Made by a program: the position numbers and the translations under genes
DNA from: Bacteroides faecium
GTDB lineage: Bacteria > Bacteroidota > Bacteroidia > Bacteroidales > Bacteroidaceae
Direction of reading: 5' to 3'
DNA: 64,000 nucleotides
NCBI RefSeq assembly: GCF_012113595.1
Contig: NZ_CP050831.1
Span: 248,001-312,000, forward strand
Shown: positions 1-7,543 of the stretch, piece by piece
Layout: each line of letters opens with the position of its first letter
Position numbering within the stretch: position 1 is the first letter of the stretch
Notes under the pieces: model-generated
Database searches by the model: none
What the model saw: the letters and a program-made list of their open reading frames with translations, nothing else
Told to the model about the DNA's origin: nothing

Positions 1-237
1 GGCATCTTCACTAAAAGAAAGATAATCCAGACGTACCAATGTATTCAGGATGCGGTAGGCAGTAGTCTGCGATATATCAAGCGCCTGCTTGATTTCCTGC
101 AATGTCTCCCCTTCCGCCCGTGAAGAAAGGTATTCAATCACTGCAATGCCTTTTTCTAAATTAGGCACTTTATAATTATCGTCTGCTTTTTCCAGACTTT
201 GCTCTGTATTTTCCATATTTGGCAACATGTTTTCCAT
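1..237 (-). CDS. IclR-family transcriptional regulator, N-terminal part (runs off left edge)
   Basis: The first 79 residues of a minus-strand gene whose 3' part lies outside the window. After about 25 polar residues the sequence reads VPNLEKGIAVIEYLSS, then a helix-turn-helix (LQEIKQALDISQTTAYRILNTL). This is the winged-helix pattern at the start of IclR-type repressors: 'kxl.iLe.l', then a TTayRiL recognition helix. The effector domain is not visible, so the regulated pathway cannot be named. I chose the ATG at 237. In-frame ATGs at 225 and 216 are also possible, since the extra N-terminal residues are not typical of the family. Family call is fairly sure; function is unknown. Confidence 0.75.
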   Translation of the reverse strand, partial: MENMLPNMENTEQSLEKADDNYKVPNLEKGIAVIEYLSSRAEGETLQEIKQALDISQTTAYRILNTLVRLDYLSFSEDA

Positions 238-346
238 ATTTGAAATATCATTCCAGCTTTTGATTAAAAATAGGGATGTTGCTCTTAAATGGAACTACGG
301 ATATGCAAAAAGAAGTTAAGTCTGCTGTATAACATAATTTGGGACA

Positions 347-817
347 CTAAATATGTATCCCATATTGATGCTTCACTTCGGCCATCACAAAGGTACTTTC
401 CAACGAACCCAGGCTATCAATCGTGCCTAATACATTCAGAATAAACTCCTGATAATATTTCATATTGGGAGCATGAATCTTCAATAAGTAATCATAGCTA
501 CCCGATATGTTATAGCATTCGGTCACTTCGGGAATATCCTGTATGATTCGGGTAAATTCGGCAGCAATATCCCGATTCAGCCGCCTGAGCTTCACACTGC
601 AAAATACCACAAATCCCTGATTCAGCTTTTCCGCATCGAGTACGGCGATATACTTCTTTATATAACCGCCACTTTCGAGACGTTTGAGACGTTCGAATAC
701 AGGGGTTGATGACAAACTCACCCGCGCAGCCAGCTCTTTGGTAGTCAGACGGGCATTCTCTTGCAAAGTACGGAGTATTTGCAAATCTACTTTATCCAGT
801 TTCTCTAATGTACTCAT
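347..817 (-). CDS. Lrp/AsnC-family transcriptional regulator
   Basis: A feast/famine regulator of about 156 residues. The N-terminal winged helix contains LDKVDLQILRTLQENAR and the recognition segment VSLSSTPVFERLKRLE. The C-terminal RAM (ACT-like) ligand-binding domain ends VMAEVKHQYGIHI. Lrp proteins bind amino acids as oligomers and control amino-acid genes. The open frame continues upstream to 895, but a promoter -7 box (complement at 884-891) would start RNA near 877. The ATG at 817, giving MSTLEKLDKVD, matches the family start. It is divergent from the metY-type gene at 994, so control of sulfur amino-acid metabolism is a reasonable inference, not shown. Confidence 0.9.
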   Translation of the reverse strand: MSTLEKLDKVDLQILRTLQENARLTTKELAARVSLSSTPVFERLKRLESGGYIKKYIAVLDAEKLNQGFVVFCSVKLRRLNRDIAAEFTRIIQDIPEVTECYNISGSYDYLLKIHAPNMKYYQEFILNVLGTIDSLGSLESTFVMAEVKHQYGIHI

Positions 818-883
818 AGAATAATATTCTTCTAAAAGGTAAATTTCAGGAATGAAGCAAATCATTCGTTCTACACAACCGTA

Positions 884-891
884 CAAAAATA
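884..891 (-). promoter_or_regulatory. Promoter -7 box for the Lrp-type regulator
   Basis: On the minus strand the bases read TATTTTTG, matching the Bacteroides -7 consensus TAnnTTTG. It lies about 65 bp upstream of the chosen ATG at 817 and rules against the longer frame beginning at 895. Confidence 0.55.
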
Positions 892-919
892 GCATTATTT
901 TCTATATTTTCATCATATA

Positions 920-950
920 TTGTTTGATAAACCCACGATCCATAACTTTG
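920..950 (+). promoter_or_regulatory. Promoter for the metY-type sulfhydrylase gene
   Basis: TTG at 920-922 and TAACTTTG at 943-950 are separated by 20 bp, fitting the Bacteroides housekeeping promoter (TTTG-N19..21-TAnnTTTG). The predicted transcript starts near 957, giving a 5' leader of about 37 nt. The Lrp-type gene is divergent, so an operator may lie in the shared interval. Confidence 0.6.
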
Positions 951-993
951 CAAGAAAATAAAGAAGATTATTAAACCTCAAAAACATACGATT

Positions 994-2280
994 ATGGCAA
1001 CAAAGAATTTACACTTCGAGACTTTACAGGTACATGTAGGACAAGAACAGGCAGACCCGGCAACAGATGCCCGTGCAGTACCTATTTATCAGACTACTTC
1101 TTATGTATTCCACAATTCGGCTCACGCTGCCGCACGTTTCGGCCTGCAAGACCCGGGAAATATCTACGGTCGTCTGACTAACTCTACCCAAGGAGTTTTT
1201 GAACAGCGCGTAGCTGCCCTTGAAGGTGGAGTAGCGGGTCTGGCTGTCGCTTCCGGTGCTGCCGCTATCACTTATGCATTCGAGAACATCACTCGTGCCG
1301 GCGACCATATTGTAGCAGCCAAGACCATCTATGGTGGGAGTTATAATTTACTGGCGCATACCCTGCCCAGCTATGGTATCACAACGACTTTTGTTGACCC
1401 CAGCGATTTATCGAACTTTGAAAAAGCTATCCAAGAGAATACGAAAGCGGTATTTATCGAGACATTAGGTAATCCGAATTCTAATATCATTGATATAGAA
1501 GCGGTATCCGAAATAGCTCACCGCCACAAAATTCCTTTGATTATAGACAATACATTCGGCACTCCTTATTTAATCCGCCCCATCGAACATGGAGCAGATA
1601 TCGTAGTACATTCAGCAACGAAATTCATTGGCGGACATGGTTCTTCATTAGGTGGAGTGATTGTTGATTCCGGTAAGTTCGACTGGGTAGCTTCCGGCAA
1701 GTTCCCGCAACTCACGGAACCCGACCCTTGCTATCACGGAGTACGCTTTGTAGACGCTGCCGGGCCGGCCGCTTACGCTATCCGTATCCGTGCCATTCTG
1801 CTGCGTGATACTGGGGCAACTATCAGCCCATTCAATGCTTTCATCCTGCTGCAAGGACTGGAAACTCTTTCATTGCGTGTAGAACGTCATGTGGAAAACG
1901 CCCTGAAAGTAGTGAATTTCTTAAACAATCACCCAAAAGTAAAGAAAGTGAACCACCCGTCATTGGCCAATCATCCCGACCACGCATTGTATCAGCGTTA
2001 TTTCCCGAATGGCGCCAGTTCCATCTTTACCTTCGAAGTGAAAGGCGGACAGGAAGAGGCACACCGCTTCATTGACAGTCTGGAGATATTCTCATTGCTT
2101 GCCAATGTTGCTGACGTTAAGTCACTCGTGATTCATCCGGCAAGTACTACCCATTCACAGCTTAATGCGCAGGAACTTGTCGAGCAAGAAATCTATCCGG
2201 GCACTGTCCGCCTGTCCATAGGAACAGAGCATATTGACGATTTGATTGCCGACCTGGAACAGGCACTTGCCAAAATCTAA
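994..2280 (+). CDS. metY: O-acetylhomoserine sulfhydrylase (PLP enzyme)
   Basis: A 428-residue Cys/Met-metabolism PLP enzyme. It makes homocysteine (or methionine) directly from O-acetylhomoserine and sulfide in the cytoplasm. Visible marks are the start LHFETLQVHVGQ, the substrate/PLP segment YGRLTNSTQGVFEQRVAALEGG, the GNPNSNIIDIEA stretch, and the Schiff-base lysine in VVHSATKFIGGHG (about residue 209). The C-terminus, PGTVRLSIGTEHIDDLIADLEQAL, is typical. The length equals the bacterial MetY norm. The metA-type gene at 26234-27151 would supply the activated homoserine. A cystathionine synthase is possible, but the approximately 430-residue length with an internal insertion favours MetY. 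Confidence 0.93.
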   Translation: MATKNLHFETLQVHVGQEQADPATDARAVPIYQTTSYVFHNSAHAAARFGLQDPGNIYGRLTNSTQGVFEQRVAALEGGVAGLAVASGAAAITYAFENITRAGDHIVAAKTIYGGSYNLLAHTLPSYGITTTFVDPSDLSNFEKAIQENTKAVFIETLGNPNSNIIDIEAVSEIAHRHKIPLIIDNTFGTPYLIRPIEHGADIVVHSATKFIGGHGSSLGGVIVDSGKFDWVASGKFPQLTEPDPCYHGVRFVDAAGPAAYAIRIRAILLRDTGATISPFNAFILLQGLETLSLRVERHVENALKVVNFLNNHPKVKKVNHPSLANHPDHALYQRYFPNGASSIFTFEVKGGQEEAHRFIDSLEIFSLLANVADVKSLVIHPASTTHSQLNAQELVEQEIYPGTVRLSIGTEHIDDLIADLEQALAKI

Positions 2281-2354
2281 GATACAGCGGTTTGTGTATG
2301 AACTTTCCGTCACTGTGGAACGTTATAACAATATAACATTAAAACATTGCAGTC

Positions 2355-2594
2355 ATGGAAAAATATTTAATACACAGCAACGAACTGCATCTGATAGACG
2401 CAGAGAAAATCCATCAGGCCGTAGAAAAGATGGTGGAGTCACTCGACTTAGCCGCCGGTTCTACTACCAATTTTGACCTCTATCAGGTTGTAGAAGACTA
2501 CTTTAAAAACCTTGAGAAGAGAAGAAAGATTAACCACGTACTGGGAATCAAAGAAGATAGATACGAATTGGTCGAGGACTTCGGCATCAAATAA
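2355..2594 (+). CDS. Small conserved hypothetical protein, 79 aa
   Basis: An acidic, helical small protein (MEKYLIHSNELHLIDAEKI...) with no signal peptide, membrane segment or cysteine. I do not recognise the family. It lies 74 bp after metY on the same strand and is followed by a strong terminator, so it is probably co-transcribed with metY or from its own promoter. The ATG at 2355 is the only sensible start. Real-gene status rests on codon composition, placement and the downstream terminator; function unknown. Confidence 0.65.
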   Translation: MEKYLIHSNELHLIDAEKIHQAVEKMVESLDLAAGSTTNFDLYQVVEDYFKNLEKRRKINHVLGIKEDRYELVEDFGIK

Positions 2595-2630
2595 AAGAAA
2601 TTCCATTTAATCACACCAGACAAGTTTTTT

Positions 2631-2684
2631 ATAACCAAAAGGAGAGAGTCCCACTTTCAGTGAAGCCCTCTCCTTTTTGGTTAT
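2631..2684. terminator. Bidirectional rho-independent terminator
   Basis: A nearly perfect inverted repeat has an arm beginning ATAACCAAAAGGAGAG and its complement ending CTCTCCTTTTTGGTTAT, with an 18-nt loop. A/T-rich flanks on both sides let it serve the small plus-strand gene ending at 2594 and the convergent MscS gene ending at 2699. Confidence 0.8.
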
Positions 2685-2698
2685 ATACTATGCAATAA

Positions 2699-3610
2699 TC
2701 AGTTACCCTGATGTACCGTAAGTTGTGGGAATGGGAAATTGATGCCTTTCTCATTAAAGGTTTCATAAATTGCCTTATTAATATCGAAATATACTCCCCA
2801 ATAATCTCCACTGTTCACCCACACACGAGCTACTACATTTACACTGCTGGCATCCAGCGCATGAAGAGCTATAAACGGTGCAGGTTCGTTCAGGATACGT
2901 GAATCAGCCGCCAGTATGTCACGGACAATTTGCTGTACCTTATTATAATCTTCTCCGTAGTCAATGCCGACAATCCATTCTACACGGCGGGTTGTCTGTG
3001 TATTGTAGTTCGTCACTACTCCGCTGCTCATTGCACCGTTCGGTATATAAATCACCTTGTTATCTCCCGTAGTCAGAATAGTATGGAAGATTTGAATCTC
3101 TTTCACTGTTCCCGAAACTCCCTGGCTTTCAATCCAGTCGCCTACTTTGTAAGGCTTGAATAAGAGTACAATCAGTCCGCCTGCGAAGTTCTGCAAGTTG
3201 CCGGACAAAGCCATACCGACAGCGACACCGGCAGAAGCCAAAAGAGCCGCAAACGAAGTCGTTTCAACACCCAGCGCACCGACAACGGAAATAATCAATA
3301 GGATAGTCAACAGAATATTTACCAGACTTTTGACGAAAGTCTTGATACTTATATCGACTTTTCTTTTATCCATCAGCCGCACGATGAACCTGTTGAGCAT
3401 CGAGATAAGGAAACGTCCTACAATGAAAACGATGACCGCAATCAAGATACGTTCGCCGGCACGTATTCCAAAATCTATTAACTGTTGAGTGATAAGCGAT
3501 AATTTATCTAAGCCGTCGGCATTAGCTATCGCTTCTTCCATTAATTTATCTGCGACCACTTGCGTAGAGTCCGCAACTTGTGTTGCTGTTGCTTGAAATA
3601 ATAGTAGCAT
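2699..3610 (-). CDS. MscS-family small-conductance mechanosensitive channel
   Basis: An inner-membrane channel that releases solutes on hypo-osmotic shock. The protein has an N-terminal helix, then membrane segments (ILIAVIVFIVGRFLISML; LLTILLIISVVGALG). The pore helix follows, with the Ala/Gly pattern FAALLASAGVAVGMALSGNLQNFAGGLIVLLF. The beta domain comes next (PYKVGDWIESQGVSGTVKEIQIFHT), and the C-terminus ends NFPFPQLTVHQ. It is about 303 residues, the standard length. The open frame reaches 3667, but the -7 box at 3665-3672 would start RNA near 3658. I therefore place the start at the internal ATG at 3610. Confidence 0.93.
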   Translation of the reverse strand: MLLLFQATATQVADSTQVVADKLMEEAIANADGLDKLSLITQQLIDFGIRAGERILIAVIVFIVGRFLISMLNRFIVRLMDKRKVDISIKTFVKSLVNILLTILLIISVVGALGVETTSFAALLASAGVAVGMALSGNLQNFAGGLIVLLFKPYKVGDWIESQGVSGTVKEIQIFHTILTTGDNKVIYIPNGAMSSGVVTNYNTQTTRRVEWIVGIDYGEDYNKVQQIVRDILAADSRILNEPAPFIALHALDASSVNVVARVWVNSGDYWGVYFDINKAIYETFNEKGINFPFPQLTVHQGN

Positions 3611-3664
3611 AATTGATATGTTATTTAAATGAATAAACGGTTGTTTTGTTATTTCAACAAACTG

Positions 3665-3672
3665 CAAAGTTA
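3665..3672 (-). promoter_or_regulatory. Promoter -7 box of the MscS gene
   Basis: Reads TAACTTTG on the minus strand, an exact TAnnTTTG. It lies about 50 bp upstream of the chosen start at 3610 and divergent from the TPP-riboswitch promoter. Confidence 0.5.
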
Positions 3673-3701
3673 TATTGTTTTTAGTAAATCTAAAAGTTTT
3701 T

Positions 3702-3733
3702 TTTGCTTTCCTCCTACAAAAGCCGTAATTTTG
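3702..3733 (+). promoter_or_regulatory. Promoter of the thiamine operon
   Basis: TTTG at 3702-3705, a 20-bp spacer, and TAATTTTG at 3726-3733. This is a full match to the Bacteroides promoter. The start of transcription would be near 3740, exactly where the TPP riboswitch begins. Confidence 0.75.
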
Positions 3734-3740
3734 TCACCGA

Positions 3741-3825
3741 TTCACTGGTAGGGGTGCCTTAACATGACGGGCTGAGAACATACCCATAGAATCTGAACCG
3801 GGTAATGCCGGCGTAGAGAACTAAT
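3741..3825 (+). ncRNA. TPP (THI-box) riboswitch
   Basis: The invariant THI-box words occur in order: GGGGTGCC (3751-3758), GGCTGAGA (3770-3777), an ACCC...GAACC stretch, GGGTAATGCC (3800-3809), and GGCGTAGAGAA. It binds thiamine pyrophosphate and lowers expression of thiamine uptake genes. The aptamer ends about 12-15 nt before the ATG at 3837 and no terminator hairpin lies between. Control is therefore probably at translation initiation rather than by attenuation. Identity is near certain; the mechanism is inferred. Confidence 0.96.
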
Positions 3826-3836
3826 TAATAAGCAAG

Positions 3837-6122
3837 ATGAAAAAAATTGGATTGATGGCCGTCGCCTTATTAGGTGCAGGCATCACTGTTTATGCACAGA
3901 CGAGTGCAAAAGATAGCATGAAAGTTGTAAACCTGCAAGAAGTGCAGGTAGTATCCACCCGTGCCACGGCAAAAACTCCGGTGGCATTTACCAACGTAAA
4001 AAGAGAGCAAATCAGTAAACAGAACTTTGGACAGGATATTCCTTTCCTTTTATCTACCACCCCTTCCGTATTGACCACTTCGGACGCGGGAGCAGGCGTA
4101 GGATATACCACCATCCGCGTACGCGGAACAGATGCTACCCGCATCAATGTCACCGCCAACGGTATCCCGATGAACGACTCCGAAAGCCACGCCATCTTCT
4201 GGGTGAACACTCCCGACTTCGCTTCTTCCCTGGAAGATATGCAGATTCAACGGGGTGCCGGAACGTCTACCAACGGTTCGGGAGCATTCGGTGCCAGCAT
4301 CAATATGCGTACACAGAGTATCTCTTCCAAGCCTTACGCGGAAGTTTCCGGCTCTTATGGCTCGTTCAATACACATAAGGAAACGGTAAAAGTAGGAACC
4401 GGGCTGATTAATAAATACTGGGCATTCGACGCACGCCTCTCTAATATTCAGAGTGACGGTTATCGCGACCGTGCCTCATCGGACTTGAAATCGTATTTCG
4501 TACAAGGCGGTTATTTCGGTGAAAACACAACGGTTAAGTTTATTTCCTTCGGTGGAAAAGAAAAGACTTATCATGCCTGGGACGGCATCAGCAAAGAGCA
4601 GTTGGAGAACAACCGGACATACAACCCGAACGGAATCATCCTCGATGACAATATAGGAAAAGGAAATCCCATCGGTTTCTATGATGACCAAATGGATAAT
4701 TACCGCCAGACGCACTATCAACTTTTGCTTAATCACATTTTCTCTCCGACATGGAACCTGAATATTGCTTTCCATTATACCAATGGTTTCGGCTATTATC
4801 AGGAATACAAAAACGGACGCAGCCTTGAAGAATATGGATTGAAACCTTTCTATCTCCCTAGTAATAGTGAGCCGCAGAAGAAAACGAATCTTGTCCGCCA
4901 AAAGTTAGTGGATAGCGACTTCGGCGGCGGCATCTTCTCATTGAATTATCAGAACGAGAAACTAAACGCTTCTTTCGGTGGTGGTCTGAACCGATACAGT
5001 AACGACCACTATGGAAAAGTGATATGGGTGAAAAACTACACTGAACAGCTCGACCCTGAACATGAATATTATCGTAATAAGGGTGGAAAGACAGACGGTA
5101 ACATTTATCTGAAAGCTAATTATCAGCTAACCGGCGGATTAAGCGCTTATGCCGACCTGCAATATCGCTATATTCATTATACGATTGATGGAGATAATGA
5201 TAAATGGGACTATACCGCAACTCCTGAACACTTGCAACGATTGGACATCAGAGAGAACTTCAGCTTCTTTAATCCGAAAGCCGGACTTTTTTGGCAAATC
5301 AATTCCAACCACAGTGCCTACGCATCTTTTTCTGTGGCACAGAAAGAGCCTACCCGTAATAACTATACGGACGGAATGTTCGACCAATATCCCAAAGCGG
5401 AAAAGTTACTGGATTATGAGTTAGGATACACTTATCGCAACGAATGGTTTACGGCAGGTGTCAATTTATATTATATGGACTATACCGACCAATTAGTATT
5501 AAACGGGAAAACCAATGATATAGGCGAAGCCATGGCGGAAAACGTGAAAGACAGTTACCGAATGGGAATCGAGTTGGCGTTGGGCGCTAAATTCAACGAC
5601 TGGTTGCGTTGGGACATCAACGGAACATGGAGTAAAAACCGCATTAAGGATTATGTGGGTTACGTATATGATGAAAGTCTGGTGAATGGGGAAATCGTTG
5701 ATAATCTATGGACGCAGACTGCGATTAAAGGGGGAAACTCTCCTATCGCCTTCTCTCCTTCTTTTATCGGAAACAGCCTGATAACTCTCGGCAGCAACGG
5801 ACTGGAAATTTCTCTCCAGTCTCAATATGTCAGCCGCCAGTATCTCGACAACTTCGGCACAAAGGAAAACTCGCTCGATGCCTACTTTGTTAACCATCTC
5901 AGTGCGTCGTATTCTTTTAAGACCCGTCACACAAAAGGAATTACCATAGGAGCTACCGTTTACAACCTGTTCGATACAAAATATGAAACGAACGGATACT
6001 CGCAAAGCGTTGCCCTTTACGAAAACGGAGATAAGACAAAGGCGTATGTGATAAAGCATGACCCGCGTTTCTACCCGATGGCAGGCACAAATATATTGGC
6101 ACATATTACTTTCCGTTTTTAA
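3837..6122 (+). CDS. TonB-dependent outer-membrane receptor, probably for thiamine
   Basis: A 761-residue outer-membrane barrel. A signal peptide (MKKIGLMAVALLGAGITVYAQ) is followed by a TonB-box-like stretch (VVNLQEVQVVSTRA). The plug domain carries VRVRG-type and GAGTSTNGSGAFGASINM segments, and the barrel ends in an aromatic residue (ITFRF). Substrate is inferred from position: it is the first gene behind a TPP riboswitch and is followed by PnuT and thiamine pyrophosphokinase. That organisation matches the known Bacteroides outer-membrane thiamine transporter. The ATG sits directly after the aptamer. Confidence 0.92.
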   Translation: MKKIGLMAVALLGAGITVYAQTSAKDSMKVVNLQEVQVVSTRATAKTPVAFTNVKREQISKQNFGQDIPFLLSTTPSVLTTSDAGAGVGYTTIRVRGTDATRINVTANGIPMNDSESHAIFWVNTPDFASSLEDMQIQRGAGTSTNGSGAFGASINMRTQSISSKPYAEVSGSYGSFNTHKETVKVGTGLINKYWAFDARLSNIQSDGYRDRASSDLKSYFVQGGYFGENTTVKFISFGGKEKTYHAWDGISKEQLENNRTYNPNGIILDDNIGKGNPIGFYDDQMDNYRQTHYQLLLNHIFSPTWNLNIAFHYTNGFGYYQEYKNGRSLEEYGLKPFYLPSNSEPQKKTNLVRQKLVDSDFGGGIFSLNYQNEKLNASFGGGLNRYSNDHYGKVIWVKNYTEQLDPEHEYYRNKGGKTDGNIYLKANYQLTGGLSAYADLQYRYIHYTIDGDNDKWDYTATPEHLQRLDIRENFSFFNPKAGLFWQINSNHSAYASFSVAQKEPTRNNYTDGMFDQYPKAEKLLDYELGYTYRNEWFTAGVNLYYMDYTDQLVLNGKTNDIGEAMAENVKDSYRMGIELALGAKFNDWLRWDINGTWSKNRIKDYVGYVYDESLVNGEIVDNLWTQTAIKGGNSPIAFSPSFIGNSLITLGSNGLEISLQSQYVSRQYLDNFGTKENSLDAYFVNHLSASYSFKTRHTKGITIGATVYNLFDTKYETNGYSQSVALYENGDKTKAYVIKHDPRFYPMAGTNILAHITFRF

Positions 6123-6132
6123 GCAGGTTTGA

Positions 6133-6747
6133 ATGATGGAAATGAATTTCCTTGAAATATTCGGTACGATTGTCGGTTTAGTCTACCTTTGGTTGGAATA
6201 CCGGGCAAGTATCTATCTTTGGATAGCGGGGATTATCATGCCTGCTATCTATATCTTCGTCTATTACGAAGCGGGATTGTATGCAGATTTCGGTATCAAT
6301 ATCTATTATCTGATTGCCGCCGTCTACGGCTGGTTCTTTTGGATGTGGGGACAACGGAAAGGAAAGCGGAATCAATCTGCCAATGCTGAAACAGGCAATG
6401 ATAAACCGAAAGCTCTCCCTATCGTGCATACACCGTGGAAATGCTATCTTCCGCTTTTGCTGGTCTTCATCGTTGCCTTTATCGGCATTGCCTGGATACT
6501 CATTGAATACACAGACAGCAATGTGCCCTGGCTGGATAGCTTCACCACGGCATTGAGCATTGTCGGCATGTGGATGCTGGCACGTAAATATATCGAGCAA
6601 TGGTTCGCTTGGATACTTGTAGACATTGTTTGTTGCGGACTTTATATTTATAAAGACCTTTATTTTACCTCTGCCTTATACGGACTTTACTCCATTATAG
6701 CTATCTTTGGCTACTTCAAATGGAAAAAATTAATGAGCATACAATGA
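6133..6747 (+). CDS. pnuT: PnuC-family transporter (PnuT, thiamine)
   Basis: A 204-residue inner-membrane facilitator of the PnuC/SWEET-like family with about seven hydrophobic helices (FLEIFGTIVGLVYLWLEYRAS, YLWIAGIIMPAIYIFVYY and others). Aromatic-rich motifs such as YGWFFWMWG are typical of the substrate path. Family members carry vitamin nucleosides; the TPP-riboswitch operon and the kinase next door indicate thiamine (PnuT) rather than nicotinamide riboside. Uptake would be driven by phosphorylation in the cytoplasm. It starts 11 bp after the receptor gene and its stop overlaps the next start by 4 bp. Confidence 0.9.
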   Translation: MMEMNFLEIFGTIVGLVYLWLEYRASIYLWIAGIIMPAIYIFVYYEAGLYADFGINIYYLIAAVYGWFFWMWGQRKGKRNQSANAETGNDKPKALPIVHTPWKCYLPLLLVFIVAFIGIAWILIEYTDSNVPWLDSFTTALSIVGMWMLARKYIEQWFAWILVDIVCCGLYIYKDLYFTSALYGLYSIIAIFGYFKWKKLMSIQ

Positions 6748-7370
6748 TAAACGAACACTATACGCCCGAAGCCGTGATATTGGCTAACGGTGAATATCCT
6801 ACTCACCCTCTTCCTTTGCGAATGTTGGAAGAAGCTAAATTCGTAACTTGTTGTGACGGCGCAGCCAATGAATATATCTCCCGTGGACATACACCGGACG
6901 TAATTATCGGTGACGGTGACTCCCTTTCACCGGAATATAAAGAACGCTTCTCTCCTATTATACATCAGATAGCCGACCAGGAAACGAATGACCAAACCAA
7001 AGCTGTTCACTTTCTGCAGGAGAAAGGATTCCGCAAGATTGCCATCGTCGGTGCTACCGGAAAACGGGAAGACCACACGCTGGGAAATATCAGCCTGCTC
7101 ATGGAGTATATGAGAGAGGGCATGGAAGTAAGGATAGTTACAGACTACGGTGTATTTATGCCTGTAAACGGTACGCAGACTTTCGAGTCGCATCCCGGAC
7201 AGCAGATTTCGATTATTAATTTCGGAGCAAAAGAATTAAAGGGGGAAGGATTGGTTTATCCACTTAGCGACTTTACGAATTGGTGGCAAGGAACTCTTAA
7301 TGAGGCTACAAACAATCGTTTTACCATTCAGTGCACGGGAGAGTATTTAGTATTTCTAACTTCTATGTAA
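6744..7370 (+). CDS. thiN: Thiamine pyrophosphokinase
   Basis: This enzyme converts thiamine plus ATP to TPP and traps imported thiamine. Diagnostic motifs are CDGAANEYISRG, VIIGDGDSLS (metal-binding GDxDS), the QETNDQTKAV stretch, and VGATGKREDHTLGN. The size (about 208 aa) matches bacterial TPK. The ATG at 6744 overlaps the pnuT stop as ATGA, implying translational coupling. An in-frame ATG at 6720 lies inside pnuT and is less likely. TPP made here would feed back on the riboswitch upstream. Confidence 0.93.
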   Translation: MINEHYTPEAVILANGEYPTHPLPLRMLEEAKFVTCCDGAANEYISRGHTPDVIIGDGDSLSPEYKERFSPIIHQIADQETNDQTKAVHFLQEKGFRKIAIVGATGKREDHTLGNISLLMEYMREGMEVRIVTDYGVFMPVNGTQTFESHPGQQISIINFGAKELKGEGLVYPLSDFTNWWQGTLNEATNNRFTIQCTGEYLVFLTSM

Positions 7371-7392
7371 ACCGATATTTATTCTCAAGATA

Positions 7393-7476
7393 TTCTCATC
7401 ACTATGAGAAAAAATTCTCACTGCGATGAGAAAAAATACTCATAGTGATGAGATTTTTTTCTCATTGCGGTGAGAA
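7393..7476. repeat. Array of four 18-bp palindromic units at exact 22-bp spacing
   Basis: Units begin at 7393, 7415, 7437 and 7459, each of the form YTCTCAnnnnnnTGAGAA. The first reads TTCTCATCACTATGAGAA. Each can fold on itself. In addition unit 1 is the exact reverse complement of unit 3 over 15 bases, and unit 2 pairs with unit 4 with G-U allowances. The array sits between the convergent ends of the thiamine operon and thrC, so it may also terminate transcription. I know no named family. Confidence 0.85.
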
Positions 7477-7543
7477 TCATTCTTTCATTGCAATAGACTG
7501 ACAATACTTCACATTACTCTGTGCAACAGTCTGTTAAGATGGG

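Noticed and set aside
347..895. 182-aa version of the Lrp-type regulator
   Set aside because: The extra 26 residues overlap the promoter and do not resemble the family; the ATG at 817 fits.
2246..2476. 76-aa frame overlapping the end of metY
   Set aside because: Shadow of metY and of the 79-aa gene in another frame.
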